DNA of 64,000 nt, taken from positions 1 to 64,000 of the forward strand of contig JAFLEA010000011.1 of assembly GCA_017302035.1 (NCBI GenBank), read 5' to 3'. Below, in pieces: positions 47,915-55,685 of the stretch (position 1 is the stretch's first letter; the number at the start of each line of letters is the position of its first letter). The stretch comes from Lysobacterales bacterium (GTDB lineage: Bacteria; Pseudomonadota; Gammaproteobacteria; Xanthomonadales; Xanthomonadaceae). The position numbers and the translations under genes were made by a program. Below the pieces are notes generated by a model. It was not told the DNA's origin, ran no database searches, and saw only the letters and a list, made by a program, of their open reading frames with translations.

Positions 47915-48237
47915 CAGGAGCGCTTCCGGAACGACTCCACGATCATTCGAATGCGTTCCCGGTCTTCCTTCTCGAGGTCCTTGTAGTTGCGGAAGAAGGC
48001 CTCGTTCAGATGCTCTTCCTCTGGCACCTCTTCCTCGCTATCCAGGAAGTAGGACACAGGTCGCCCAAGTATCTTCGCCAACGCATCGAGCTTCTCCGCC
48101 GACGGCCGAGGCGACTCCTTGTTCTCGAGTTCCCATAGGTAGCTCTTGCTCATCCCCGCGGCGAGAGCCAAGGCATCCAGGGTCATCTGCTGCTCCTTCC
48201 GGAGCTGTCGGATTTTCTCGCCGAGACGTGTCGCCAT
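47914..48237 (-). CDS. Xre-family repressor paired with ImmA-like protease
   Basis: 107 residues. The N-terminal helix-turn-helix is GEKIRQLRKEQQMTLDALAL-AAGMSKSYLWELENKE (residues 6-41). The C-terminal tail (SYFLDSEEEVPEEEHLNEAF, FRNYKDLEKEDRERIRMIV) is acidic, as in protease-cleaved ImmR-type repressors. It is encoded first in an operon with immA and traD. Palindromic sites lie just upstream. Confidence 0.92.
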   Translation of the reverse strand: MATRLGEKIRQLRKEQQMTLDALALAAGMSKSYLWELENKESPRPSAEKLDALAKILGRPVSYFLDSEEEVPEEEHLNEAFFRNYKDLEKEDRERIRMIVESFRKRS

Positions 48238-48266
48238 GGGGTGGGTCTGGGTACTGGGATCGGGAA

Positions 48267-48342
48267 AATACTACTACACCGAACTTTCCGTTTGACAACC
48301 CCGAACTCGGCTGAGAGAATCGACTTGTTCGGTTTACCGGAC
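48267..48342. promoter_or_regulatory. xre promoter and operator-like repeats
   Basis: Leftward -35 TTGTCA (48298-48293) with an AT-rich -10 zone (TAGTAG or TAGTAT, ~48276-48268). Direct repeats CCGAACT occur at 48279-48285 and 48301-48307. A near-palindrome, GTTCGGT-TT-ACCGGAC, lies at 48327-48342. The words TTCGGT/ACCGAA recur, fitting autoregulation by the Xre protein. Operator assignment is inferred. Confidence 0.5.
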
Positions 48343-48411
48343 AGGAAAACCCTGCGGGGACGAAAAAAGTTAGCAATCGGCATCGACGAGTGCTAATCTT
48401 GAAGAAATGCG

Positions 48412-48438
48412 AAAAGGCCCGGCGCTGAGGCCGAGCCC
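48412..48438 (-). terminator. Leftward rho-independent terminator upstream of xre
   Basis: On the minus strand GGCTCGGC-CTCAGC-GCCGGGCC (7 of 8 arm positions pair, the eighth a G-T mismatch that can wobble) is followed by TTTT. It would stop a transcript arriving from the right before it enters xre. Confidence 0.65.
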
Positions 48439-48511
48439 TAGAAGTTGGGTTTCAAGCTCTTTTACAACCTAGATCTAGTGGTCGATCTCGTAAATCGACC
48501 CTAAGACCCAA
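48412..48511 (-). ncRNA. Candidate structured small RNA or leader ending in a terminator
   Basis: Between the terminator and ~48511 lie nested inverted repeats: TTGGGT (48445-48450) with ACCCAA (48506-48511), the perfect palindrome CTAGATCTAG (48469-48478), and GGTCGAT (48480-48486) with ATCGACC (48494-48500). No protein frame explains them. A leftward structured RNA is possible; a recombination or transfer-origin site is an alternative. Confidence 0.35.
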
Positions 48512-48672
48512 AACCACGCTTGCACGGTATCCAGCATCGTGTGGTCTTGCGGGTGGAGCGCCTGTCCGCCAAGACAGCCGAAAAAGTATATCTATTACTC
48601 TTCGAGCCTGTCAATAAGACGCCCCCTCCCGTGAGTTCTCGGTTGGATACCTCCAACACGAGGGCTACGGCC

Positions 48673-48828
48673 ATGTCGACATCGACTCCGCCGATCTACC
48701 CCCATCGTCCAGGTTACAGGCTGATTTTCAGGCCTGTGATCACCCTGAGGAACGGCAAGAAGCTGCATGCCGCCTCCAAAGGGCTGAAAGCCTGGCCGAT
48801 CTGGGTACGCGATGACACCGAAAGGTAA
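48673..48828 (+). CDS. Small conserved-looking protein of the element
   Basis: 51 residues. The core YRLIFRPVITLRNGKKLHAA and GLKAWPIWVRDD resembles short proteins seen in Pseudomonas-type genomic islands and plasmids. No known function. It is transcribed rightward, opposite to most ICE genes. The ATG at 48673 is chosen because the conserved part begins shortly after it. Confidence 0.6.
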   Translation: MSTSTPPIYPHRPGYRLIFRPVITLRNGKKLHAASKGLKAWPIWVRDDTER

Positions 48829-48919
48829 TCGCGTAGGTGACTGGGCAGCAGCAATGCTGCCCAGTCATTGGGAAGGCGGGAATGGCTGAGCCCCATCACA
48901 TCAATCACAGGAGACACTC

Positions 48920-49090
48920 ATGGCTACCAATCCACCCAAAGGTGACGGGCATCGCAACGGCGCTGTCCGCAACCGTTCCCAGACCCAGACGCCCTCGGGT
49001 CACTACGTCAAACGAAACGCCGACACGGGTCGTTTCATGGACGTGAAATCGGACAAGCAGCCCTTCAAGGGCGTTCGTAAGGAAAAGTAA
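48920..49090 (+). CDS. Small basic protein conserved on mobile elements
   Basis: 56 residues, basic: PPKGDGHRNGAVRNRSQTQT, GHYVKRNADTGRFMDVKSD, PFKGVRKEK. AGGAG lies 5 bp before the ATG. I recognise this type as a widespread small protein of unknown role. It lies ~90 bp downstream of the 51-residue gene on the same strand. A strong terminator follows 16 bp after the stop. Confidence 0.72.
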   Translation: MATNPPKGDGHRNGAVRNRSQTQTPSGHYVKRNADTGRFMDVKSDKQPFKGVRKEK

Positions 49091-49106
49091 GCCAGCGGCT
49101 TACAAG

Positions 49107-49140
49107 AGAGGGGGGCGAAAGCCCCCCTCTTCTTTTTTTT
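49107..49140 (+). terminator. Strong rho-independent terminator
   Basis: Perfect 10-bp arms AGAGGGGGGC (49107-49116) and GCCCCCCTCT (49121-49130) around GAAA, followed by TCTTTTTTTT. It ends the rightward two-gene unit and faces the leftward operon that stops at 49144. Confidence 0.92.
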
Positions 49141-49143
49141 GGG

Positions 49144-49977
49144 CTACCACATCACAAGTGGCCAGCGATCCCCAGCCAAGTTGGCGAACAAGGGCGCCTC
49201 CTGGCTGAACCACACGAGGTCAGTCCTCACCGGGCAGAACCCCTCGGCCTGGATATCGAACATGGGGTTCACGGCGTCGGACGCCTCGGGCTTCCACTCA
49301 GGCTTGGTGGGCAGCTTCTGCCATGGCCAGCGGAACCGGTGGGTGGGCTTGGTCATGGAACAGGAGGCAACGGCCTCGGCTAGGCCCCCCTGGTCGCCTT
49401 CGATCCACAGGATGGCGTTATCCAGTCCGCGGTCGTTGAGCTGGTCCATGACGGCGTAGGAGACAGCGGGGCACCCTTCCGAGTGCCCTGCCCATCCGTC
49501 GCGCACGTAGCGGGCGGGATGGAGCACGACAGCACGCTCACGTGCTGCATCGTTGAATCCGGGCATGAGACCGTCCAGCCGGCGACGAGTCGAACCGTCC
49601 TTGGTGTTCCGATAGGGCTCGGCGATGGCGTACAGCCCGACGCTGGTCATCAGGCTGCCGGGAGTGTTCGAGAAGACCTGGGCGAGACCCTGTCGCCCGG
49701 GGTCGGATCCGCGGCCATGCGCTACCTCGGTGCGCACCAGGATTTCGCCATTGCGCGTGTCGATCGCCCAGAGCCGCTTGGCCGAGCTGGGCAAGCGCAT
49801 GTCGGCCACGATCAACAGATCGGGATGCCGCCCTAGGCGTTGTGAGCAGGCCAATGCCTGGGAAGCATGCGCGCGGGTGGTGCGCGACATGCCATCGATG
49901 TGTTTCGGAACCGCCGCATGGACGTTGCCTGCCAGTACCAGTGCTGCGATCAGTGAGGCCCTCGCCTTTGTGATCAT
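49144..49977 (-). CDS. Secreted L,D-transpeptidase-like (YkuD-related) peptidoglycan enzyme
   Basis: 277 residues with a signal peptide (ARASLIAALVLAGNVHAA). The catalytic-type motif HSEGCPAVSYAV carries the conserved His and the nucleophilic Cys (~165). LWAIDTRNGEILVRTEVAHG and FSNTPGSLMTSVGLYAIAEP are family-like. It belongs to the murein L,D-transpeptidase catalytic-domain family. In the transfer operon it may locally remodel the cell wall for the conjugation machine. Last gene after the 290-aa protein (ATGA overlap). Confidence 0.82.
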   Translation of the reverse strand: MITKARASLIAALVLAGNVHAAVPKHIDGMSRTTRAHASQALACSQRLGRHPDLLIVADMRLPSSAKRLWAIDTRNGEILVRTEVAHGRGSDPGRQGLAQVFSNTPGSLMTSVGLYAIAEPYRNTKDGSTRRRLDGLMPGFNDAARERAVVLHPARYVRDGWAGHSEGCPAVSYAVMDQLNDRGLDNAILWIEGDQGGLAEAVASCSMTKPTHRFRWPWQKLPTKPEWKPEASDAVNPMFDIQAEGFCPVRTDLVWFSQEAPLFANLAGDRWPLVMW

Positions 49978-50846
49978 TGTTGCCTTGTTCGTCGTTGGGT
50001 GAACGCCTCGGAGGGCACCTCCTGTGGTGGCGTGTTGCGTTGTTGTTGTTCGCGGGCGTGGAAGGCATTGATTGCCTGGATCCTGGGACCCGCATCTTCA
50101 ATCCGGCCCAATCCACGGGCCTGGTAGTCGGCTTTCGTCTGATCATTTACCTGTCGCAGACCTTCGTCAGGAAGTGATGCGAGGTCTCGGGACCGCTGCT
50201 CGATGTACTGACCCGTACTGCCCTGGAACTCGGCCAATGACAAGCGCGTACGCTTCGGCGCCACCTGCTGCTCGGTGGCCGGTGCCAGCGTCTCCTGCTG
50301 GGCCGTCTCAACCTGCGGTGCCTTCTTCTGGGCACGCGCCACCTGCGCCTTCTCGATATCCAGCGACGCCATCGTCTGCAGGTAGTCGTCCTTGGCCACC
50401 ACAGCACTTCCGGCCTTGGCAGCCCAGGCATCGTATCCATCGCCGTGCCGCTGCTCGACGCTGTTGAAATAGTTCTGGGACGAGTCGGAGCGGCGTTGCT
50501 CCAAGGACATGTCGAACCACCTGTTGTTCGTCATGGGATGCTGATCGAACGCGGGCTCACGATCGATGCGCCACTTGTCCTGCTGGTTGGCATCCCACAT
50601 GGCCTGCTCCTTGTCCGTCGGCCGTACGAGCGCGTCATTCGGGTTGGACTTGTGGGCATGGAAAGCTTCCCGATCATTGCCGCGAAACACTTCCAGGCGC
50701 TTCCACTGGGGATCGTCCTTCGGCGCCATCTCGTCGAAGCGGCGCAGCTTCGGATTGGGGTCGGCCGCGAAGGCCAGGTTGTAGGCGCCTTCGTACTTCT
50801 TGTAGCGGCGGCCTAGGGAGAGATCGTTCTCGTGGTTGGCGGACAT
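49974..50846 (-). CDS. Soluble helical protein of unknown function in the transfer operon
   Basis: 290 residues, no membrane segment, rich in Gln, Arg, Asp and Ala. Polar helices (AKKDDYLQTMASLDIEKAQV-type region ~150) and a Gln-rich end. No domain recognised. The ribosome site AGGAG sits 5 bp before the ATG. It is placed between the large ATPase and the L,D-transpeptidase-like gene, overlapping the latter by 4 bp. Possibly a transfer accessory protein; function not inferable. Confidence 0.65.
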   Translation of the reverse strand: MSANHENDLSLGRRYKKYEGAYNLAFAADPNPKLRRFDEMAPKDDPQWKRLEVFRGNDREAFHAHKSNPNDALVRPTDKEQAMWDANQQDKWRIDREPAFDQHPMTNNRWFDMSLEQRRSDSSQNYFNSVEQRHGDGYDAWAAKAGSAVVAKDDYLQTMASLDIEKAQVARAQKKAPQVETAQQETLAPATEQQVAPKRTRLSLAEFQGSTGQYIEQRSRDLASLPDEGLRQVNDQTKADYQARGLGRIEDAGPRIQAINAFHAREQQQRNTPPQEVPSEAFTQRRTRQQ

Positions 50847-50858
50847 GGGGGCTCCTGG

Positions 50859-53807
50859 TTAGGTGGTGGTTGCTTGGCGTGCCCGGATAGCCCGGAGACG
50901 CCGTGCAAACTCGGCAGTGGTGATGTGCTCCATGCGCGCGAAGTCGATGCGCGGCTGATTGGCACGGTTGAGGTAAAGCAGCGCTACGCCCTCCTCCATG
51001 AGGTTGGCGGTCATGTCCGTCATTTCGAGGATCGGCCCTTCCTTGTATTCACCACCCTGATGGACGGGGATGTAGTTCTGCTCATCCATCTCGTCGATGG
51101 GCACCTTCCGGGTCATGCCCATGAAGTTCTTCACGCCCTGAACGACGATCTGGAGCCTCGTCGATCCACGGCGGGCCATGTCGCGCAGCGCCCAGGCAGA
51201 GGGGTGATCGGGGTTGGAGTAGATGCTGTTATCCAGCACATTGAGGGCGCGGCTGGTGTCGATCGTGGCCTGGACGCTGACAGGCAACGTCTTCTTCTTG
51301 GCCGTTCCAGCAACGCCTTGCAGGAACTCGTAGGTCTCTGCCGAGGACTCGAACACGATGCGGGAGCGGAAGTTGGACAGGAACGCGATGGTTGCTGCCT
51401 TGCCTCCCAAGGCTTCATTCAGGCCCTCAAAGGTCTGCGTGGCATACACCATCTCCAGCCCCAGGGAGCGGGCTTTTGCCGACAGCGTTAGCTCAGATGG
51501 ACCAATCAGATCCTGGCATTCGTCCTTGATGTCCACGACGTAGGTCTGGCCCGTTTTCTCCATCCAGTTGTCGCCGTACTTCTCACCGCGCTCTTGGAGG
51601 GCGTCGTACACGCGGGTCTGGATCAGCTTGTGGATGACCTTGGCCGTCTTGCCGTAGCGGTCGGAGAGGTTCAGGCCCACCTTCTTGCCGTACAGGCACT
51701 GCATGACGTCCACACCTTCCTCGGTGTGAGACCACGCTTCCTCACCGTGATCCACCCCGTCGATGAGGTGGCCGCGCAACTCGTCGTTCTGCAAGAAGCC
51801 TTGAAGATCCTTGTCGATGTTCAACAAGAACGACTGGCGCTGTTCCTCGGTCTTGCCCTTGAACCAGGTCTCCGTGAAGTAGAACAAGGAGTTGGACAGC
51901 ACACGGCTGGAGTCAGCCAAGTGCGCATGGACCGTGTCAGGTTCCAGCAGCTTGCGTTCCTCGGAGGATTTGAAGCCGAGGTAGTCAAAGAGCGCCATGG
52001 CACGAGCGCTGGGACGCCAAGTCTTTCCGTCGGACGTCTCGCCCGAACCGATGATATTGATCAGCTTGACGTAGGCATCTGGGTCCCAGCGATATAGCCG
52101 AGACCCACTCACCTCACCCTTGGCGCGATCCGCAGCCTCTTCCAGGTCGGCCAGTCTGGCGTCGACTTCCGCCGTGTCCTGGCCCGCACGTTCGCGTAGC
52201 AGCTTCTCGGAACACCAGTGATCGATCTGCTCTTCCAGCGCATCGAGCCGCTGAAACTCTGACGATCGACGGCTCTTCTCGTGGGATACCAGAGCTTCCA
52301 GGATCGCCAATCCATAGCGATGGGTATCCATCGCGCCCTGCACCCAGATCGACTCTTTGTCGTTCGTGCCGACACTGGCTTCGGTGAAGGCGCGGGCGAC
52401 TTGCAGGGAAGTCATGCCCTGGAAGGGCGCGAACTTGATACCGGGTTCGATGATCAGGTCCCACCAGTCGCGGGTGTCGGCGACCAAGGCCCACTTGCCG
52501 TCAGCACCCAAGGCGCCGATGGGCATGGGCAAACTGGACAGTTCGAGCATCAACTTGCGGATGCCCTTGGCGGTCTTGCCCTTGCCGCTCAAACCGAAAA
52601 TGATCAGATGGGTCTTGGCGTCCTCTTGGGTGAGGCCCATGATCTGGCCACGATCCGGTGCAAGCGCCAGGTCGTAGCGGCACATGACCCCCAGTGACTT
52701 ACCCAGCTCCATGAAGGGCGACTTGTCGCGATGGGCGCTGCGGATCTGCGACATGCGCAGGTTCGCGCGTTTGCCCAGCATGCTGGCCGAGCCGCTGGTG
52801 GATCCTAGACCCCGCTTGTCCTGCAGTTCGAGTTGCGCAGTGCGCGCCTTGAAGTTGCCTAGCGTGTAGTACAGCGGGTACGCACAGGCTGGCAGGTACC
52901 AGCCCAGCGCCTTCATCCAGCCCAGCCACGAAGGAAGGAGGCTCAGGGCCACATTCAGCCCATAGACCGCGGCCACCACCATCAGGAGGTGCTTGGCACG
53001 CGAGAAGAAGGAGAACAGGTTCGACTGCTTGCCCGGACCTTTGAATGCGGCAGCTAGGACTGCGCAGACGGCGAACACCGATGCGAAGCCCAGACCACCT
53101 ATGGTCAGTCCACGGACACCCATTGTTGCGGGATCGAGGCCTGAGCCTACGAACCCTGCGCCCAGCATTGGAATACCGCCACCGATGGCAATGGCCTTGG
53201 CCACCGTGCCCGCACCTTCGGCCTGATAGAGCGCGAAGGCATGCAGGGCCAGCAGTGGTCCACACACAGCCATCGCTGCCGTGGGGCCAAACCCAGGGAA
53301 CTGCCAGAGCGCTTGACCGGCAGCGAACAGGACTGGGAACGCGCCGATCAGCAGCGAGGTTGCGGTCGAGTCCGAGCTTCGGACCAGATCCTCGGGCGGG
53401 ATGTACCCGTTGGTGGGCTTGCCATCCCGCGTCAAATGCCAGTTCAGATCCTGCGACTCAAGATCCTTGGGCGCACGCGGAAACCAGTCTTTGAACTTCC
53501 AGATCTCCTCGTCGTCCAGCTTGTCGGGCATAAGGAACGCGCCATCACGTTCGATCGCACCCAATGCCAGCAGTTGGTCGCGATGTTCCGGCAGGACGTT
53601 CACCAAGGGCTGCCCTGCGGGCACTGGGGCCAGGTTGATCAGGTCCCCGCCTTCCACGAGGTAATCGAAGCGCTCCTGGGCGCGCTGGTACACCCATCTA
53701 CGGTTGTCTCGCGGCTGTGCAGTTTGAGAACGCATCACGATGGAGCGGATGGCGAATGCCAGCTTGTCGAACAGGTTCAGGGAGTCGTAGGCAGTCATGG
53801 TGGTCAT
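50859..53807 (-). CDS. Large membrane ATPase of the conjugation system (second TraD/VirD4-like ATPase)
   Basis: 982 residues. Several membrane helices at ~145-310 (ATSLLIGAFPVLFAAGQALW; GLGFASVFAVCAVLAAAFKG; LLMVVAAVYGLNVALSLLPS). Then an ATPase with Walker A FGLSGKGKTAKG (~405), Walker B VVDIKDECQDLI (~760) and YATQTFEGLNEAL. The Walker A residue before the second Gly is Lys rather than the common Gly/Ser. Distinct from traD at 45-47 kb, so the element carries two such motors. TraU/DotO-like identity is also possible. Confidence 0.8.
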   Translation of the reverse strand: MTTMTAYDSLNLFDKLAFAIRSIVMRSQTAQPRDNRRWVYQRAQERFDYLVEGGDLINLAPVPAGQPLVNVLPEHRDQLLALGAIERDGAFLMPDKLDDEEIWKFKDWFPRAPKDLESQDLNWHLTRDGKPTNGYIPPEDLVRSSDSTATSLLIGAFPVLFAAGQALWQFPGFGPTAAMAVCGPLLALHAFALYQAEGAGTVAKAIAIGGGIPMLGAGFVGSGLDPATMGVRGLTIGGLGFASVFAVCAVLAAAFKGPGKQSNLFSFFSRAKHLLMVVAAVYGLNVALSLLPSWLGWMKALGWYLPACAYPLYYTLGNFKARTAQLELQDKRGLGSTSGSASMLGKRANLRMSQIRSAHRDKSPFMELGKSLGVMCRYDLALAPDRGQIMGLTQEDAKTHLIIFGLSGKGKTAKGIRKLMLELSSLPMPIGALGADGKWALVADTRDWWDLIIEPGIKFAPFQGMTSLQVARAFTEASVGTNDKESIWVQGAMDTHRYGLAILEALVSHEKSRRSSEFQRLDALEEQIDHWCSEKLLRERAGQDTAEVDARLADLEEAADRAKGEVSGSRLYRWDPDAYVKLINIIGSGETSDGKTWRPSARAMALFDYLGFKSSEERKLLEPDTVHAHLADSSRVLSNSLFYFTETWFKGKTEEQRQSFLLNIDKDLQGFLQNDELRGHLIDGVDHGEEAWSHTEEGVDVMQCLYGKKVGLNLSDRYGKTAKVIHKLIQTRVYDALQERGEKYGDNWMEKTGQTYVVDIKDECQDLIGPSELTLSAKARSLGLEMVYATQTFEGLNEALGGKAATIAFLSNFRSRIVFESSAETYEFLQGVAGTAKKKTLPVSVQATIDTSRALNVLDNSIYSNPDHPSAWALRDMARRGSTRLQIVVQGVKNFMGMTRKVPIDEMDEQNYIPVHQGGEYKEGPILEMTDMTANLMEEGVALLYLNRANQPRIDFARMEHITTAEFARRLRAIRARQATTT

Positions 53808-53817
53808 GTGGGGCTCC

Positions 53818-54552
53818 TTACTTCACGCGCGCTTGAAGCGCGTCGCCGTACTTGGGGAAACAGACGTCCTGGAACAGCACTCGGTCCGCCCAGGTGGCCT
53901 GTCCGCCGTCGGCCATGACCTTGTTTGCCTTGATGCCGAAGTCGGCGCAGTCGTCCAACGACCATGTGCGCGCGATGCCAGCGATTGCCTCTCGGTGCTG
54001 GGCGCAACCGCTTTCCAGTGCCGCATAGCGATCGCGCTGCTCGGGGGTGGTGCGCTTTCGTAGGTCAGAGACTTCGTCCAGGCACTTCTGGGCGGAGTAG
54101 CCGGCGATCTCGGTGGCCCACTCCTTCTTCAGGTCTTCTCGTTTGATCGTGTACTCACGTGCCTCTTCCGCGGCGGCAGCGGCCTTGTGCTTGTCCCACC
54201 AGGGCTGCAGCTTGCTGACCATTCCGCCCAGAGCGGCCAACATCGTGCAGAGGATGGCGGTGTTGAGAACGACGGCTCGGGCGACTTGGTGCTGTTCCAC
54301 GTCGCGGATCTGGGAGGCCTTCAACTGGCCGACTTCCCAGTTCGGAAGCCGCTTTGGTGGCAGCCGGTCTTCTTGGACGTTGAACCAGGTATCGATGATC
54401 CGCTGGTTGACCTCCTCGCCCGCTTCCTTGGGAAGGTCAGCCATGGTGGGGCGCTTGATGAACCGGTCGCCGTAGAACGACAACACGATGGATGCAAAGA
54501 ACTTTGTCGGCCGACCGCGGCGCAACTGGATGAAAATGGCTTCTAGGATCAT
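53818..54552 (-). CDS. Single-helix membrane protein of unknown function
   Basis: 244 residues. A basic N-terminal region, one hydrophobic helix (AVVLNTAILCTMLAALGGMV, ~90-110), then a long charged helical domain (AAAEEAREYTIKREDLKKEW) with scattered Cys (~150-225). First gene after promoter P2 and 10 bp before the large ATPase gene, so it is likely a partner of that ATPase. No family recognised. Confidence 0.68.
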   Translation of the reverse strand: MILEAIFIQLRRGRPTKFFASIVLSFYGDRFIKRPTMADLPKEAGEEVNQRIIDTWFNVQEDRLPPKRLPNWEVGQLKASQIRDVEQHQVARAVVLNTAILCTMLAALGGMVSKLQPWWDKHKAAAAAEEAREYTIKREDLKKEWATEIAGYSAQKCLDEVSDLRKRTTPEQRDRYAALESGCAQHREAIAGIARTWSLDDCADFGIKANKVMADGGQATWADRVLFQDVCFPKYGDALQARVK

Positions 54553-54581
54553 GGGAGAGATGGTTTCGTGTGGATGACTTC

Positions 54582-54625
54582 ACGCTAAGACGGATGCAGT
54601 AAATGGCAACCCTTGGTCTTGCGAG
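54582..54625 (-). promoter_or_regulatory. ICE promoter P2 (membrane ATPase operon)
   Basis: Leftward: CTCGCA box (54625-54620), 10 bp, -35 TTGCCA (54609-54604), 16-bp spacer beginning TTTACTGCATC, -10 hexamer TAGCGT (54587-54582), 30 bp before the ATG at 54552. It should drive the four genes down to 49144. Confidence 0.6.
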
Positions 54626-54626
54626 T

Positions 54627-55421
54627 TCATAAGCGCTTTTCCAAATCGTCCAGCGCATCCATCGCATCGTCTTGCCACTGCGGCTCGGGCTTGGGCGCGG
54701 GCTTTTCCACCTTCTTGGTGTCAGGGCTCCCGGCCTTCGGCTGAGAAGTGCGCTTCGGCGATGCCTGCGGCGGGGTGACCGCTGGCTCGGGTACTGGTGG
54801 CGGGAGTGCCTCTGGAGCGGGCTCCGTAATGACCGCGACGGGTTCGGGAGCGGGTTGCTCCACCACGACAGGAGCAGGGGCAGGCGTAGGCGCCTCCACC
54901 TGCGGCGCCTGCACGACGATGGGCGGTGCAGACTCCTTATGTATGTAGGAGGCAAGCAGCCAACCGGCGACAGCTAGCCCGATGACCGCTCCGCTCCCCA
55001 CGATGAGCCTGCGAGACAACCGGGAGTCCGGGGCCAGCGCTACCCATGGGTTGGGCGGATCTACATGCGCTGAGGGAGCAGCCGCAGGCGCAGACATGGG
55101 AGGCTGGCTCGCCAGTGGCTGTTCCTCGGCCTCAGGCTCGTCCCGCACAACGGTGGCTGGCGCCACCGCCGCCTCGAATTCGGAAGGCGCAACGGGAGCC
55201 TCCGGCTGGATCTCGTCGGGGACCGACGGATCGACCGCGGTCAGAGCCGGGGATGATTGTTCTTCCGCTTCCTGCGGCTCGATGCTGGCCGACTCATCCT
55301 TGCCCTGCTGCGGGAGCAGTCCTTCGTCCCGCAAGCTGTTCGCGAGGTTGGGGAGAACGGGCCGGGCGGATTTGACGCTGGGCTCGTCCAGGAATGAGAA
55401 GAGATCGTCCGGCTCAGTCAT
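54627..55421 (-). CDS. Proline-rich single-pass membrane protein (TonB/VirB10-like layout)
   Basis: 264 residues. A cytoplasmic N-terminal ~150 residues (MTEPDDLFSFLDEPSVKSAR), one helix (LIVGSGAVIGLAVAGWLLAS, ~155-175), then a long Pro/Ala/Val/Glu-rich periplasmic arm and a C-terminal acidic helix (WQDDAMDALDDLEKRL). The layout resembles the anchoring part of VirB10/TonB-type proteins, but the beta-rich C-terminal domain of VirB10 is missing. It overlaps the small upstream gene by 8 bp. Confidence 0.7.
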   Translation of the reverse strand: MTEPDDLFSFLDEPSVKSARPVLPNLANSLRDEGLLPQQGKDESASIEPQEAEEQSSPALTAVDPSVPDEIQPEAPVAPSEFEAAVAPATVVRDEPEAEEQPLASQPPMSAPAAAPSAHVDPPNPWVALAPDSRLSRRLIVGSGAVIGLAVAGWLLASYIHKESAPPIVVQAPQVEAPTPAPAPVVVEQPAPEPVAVITEPAPEALPPPVPEPAVTPPQASPKRTSQPKAGSPDTKKVEKPAPKPEPQWQDDAMDALDDLEKRL

Positions 55422-55632
55422 GGCTGTCGACCAGGCCGGCATGGGTGGCATCAGCGAAGAGGGCTTCGATCTCCTCAGGCGTGAAGCCCTGGAACGGTGC
55501 GCGCTCCGGTGGCGCGATGGGTTGCTCGACAAAGAAGGCCGAGATGTCTTCGGGAGAGAGTCCTTCGAACGGTGCGGGGTGAGCCGCAAGCGTGATCAGG
55601 AGTTCCTTGGTGTCGTTGTTGATGAGGCTCAT
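55414..55632 (-). CDS. Small protein with a duplicated PFxGxxPExIxAxF motif
   Basis: 72 residues, acidic, no membrane part. Two copies of a ~25-residue unit: APFEGLSPEDISAFF and APFQGFTPEEIEALF, joined by VEQPIAPPER. A related short phrase (DLFSFLDEP) starts the next protein, which may bind the same partner. Function unknown. It overlaps the proline-rich gene by 8 bp, suggesting coupled translation. Confidence 0.7.
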   Translation of the reverse strand: MSLINNDTKELLITLAAHPAPFEGLSPEDISAFFVEQPIAPPERAPFQGFTPEEIEALFADATHAGLVDSHD

Positions 55633-55685
55633 GTGGAGGTCCAAGTTGGTGGCCGGCCCCGGACTCGCGACCGGCCGTGGTGGGA

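Noticed and set aside
48421..48520. Possible tRNA-like fold upstream of xre
   Set aside because: No acceptor stem, T-arm or anticodon arm of correct size could be built; kept only as a structured-region candidate.
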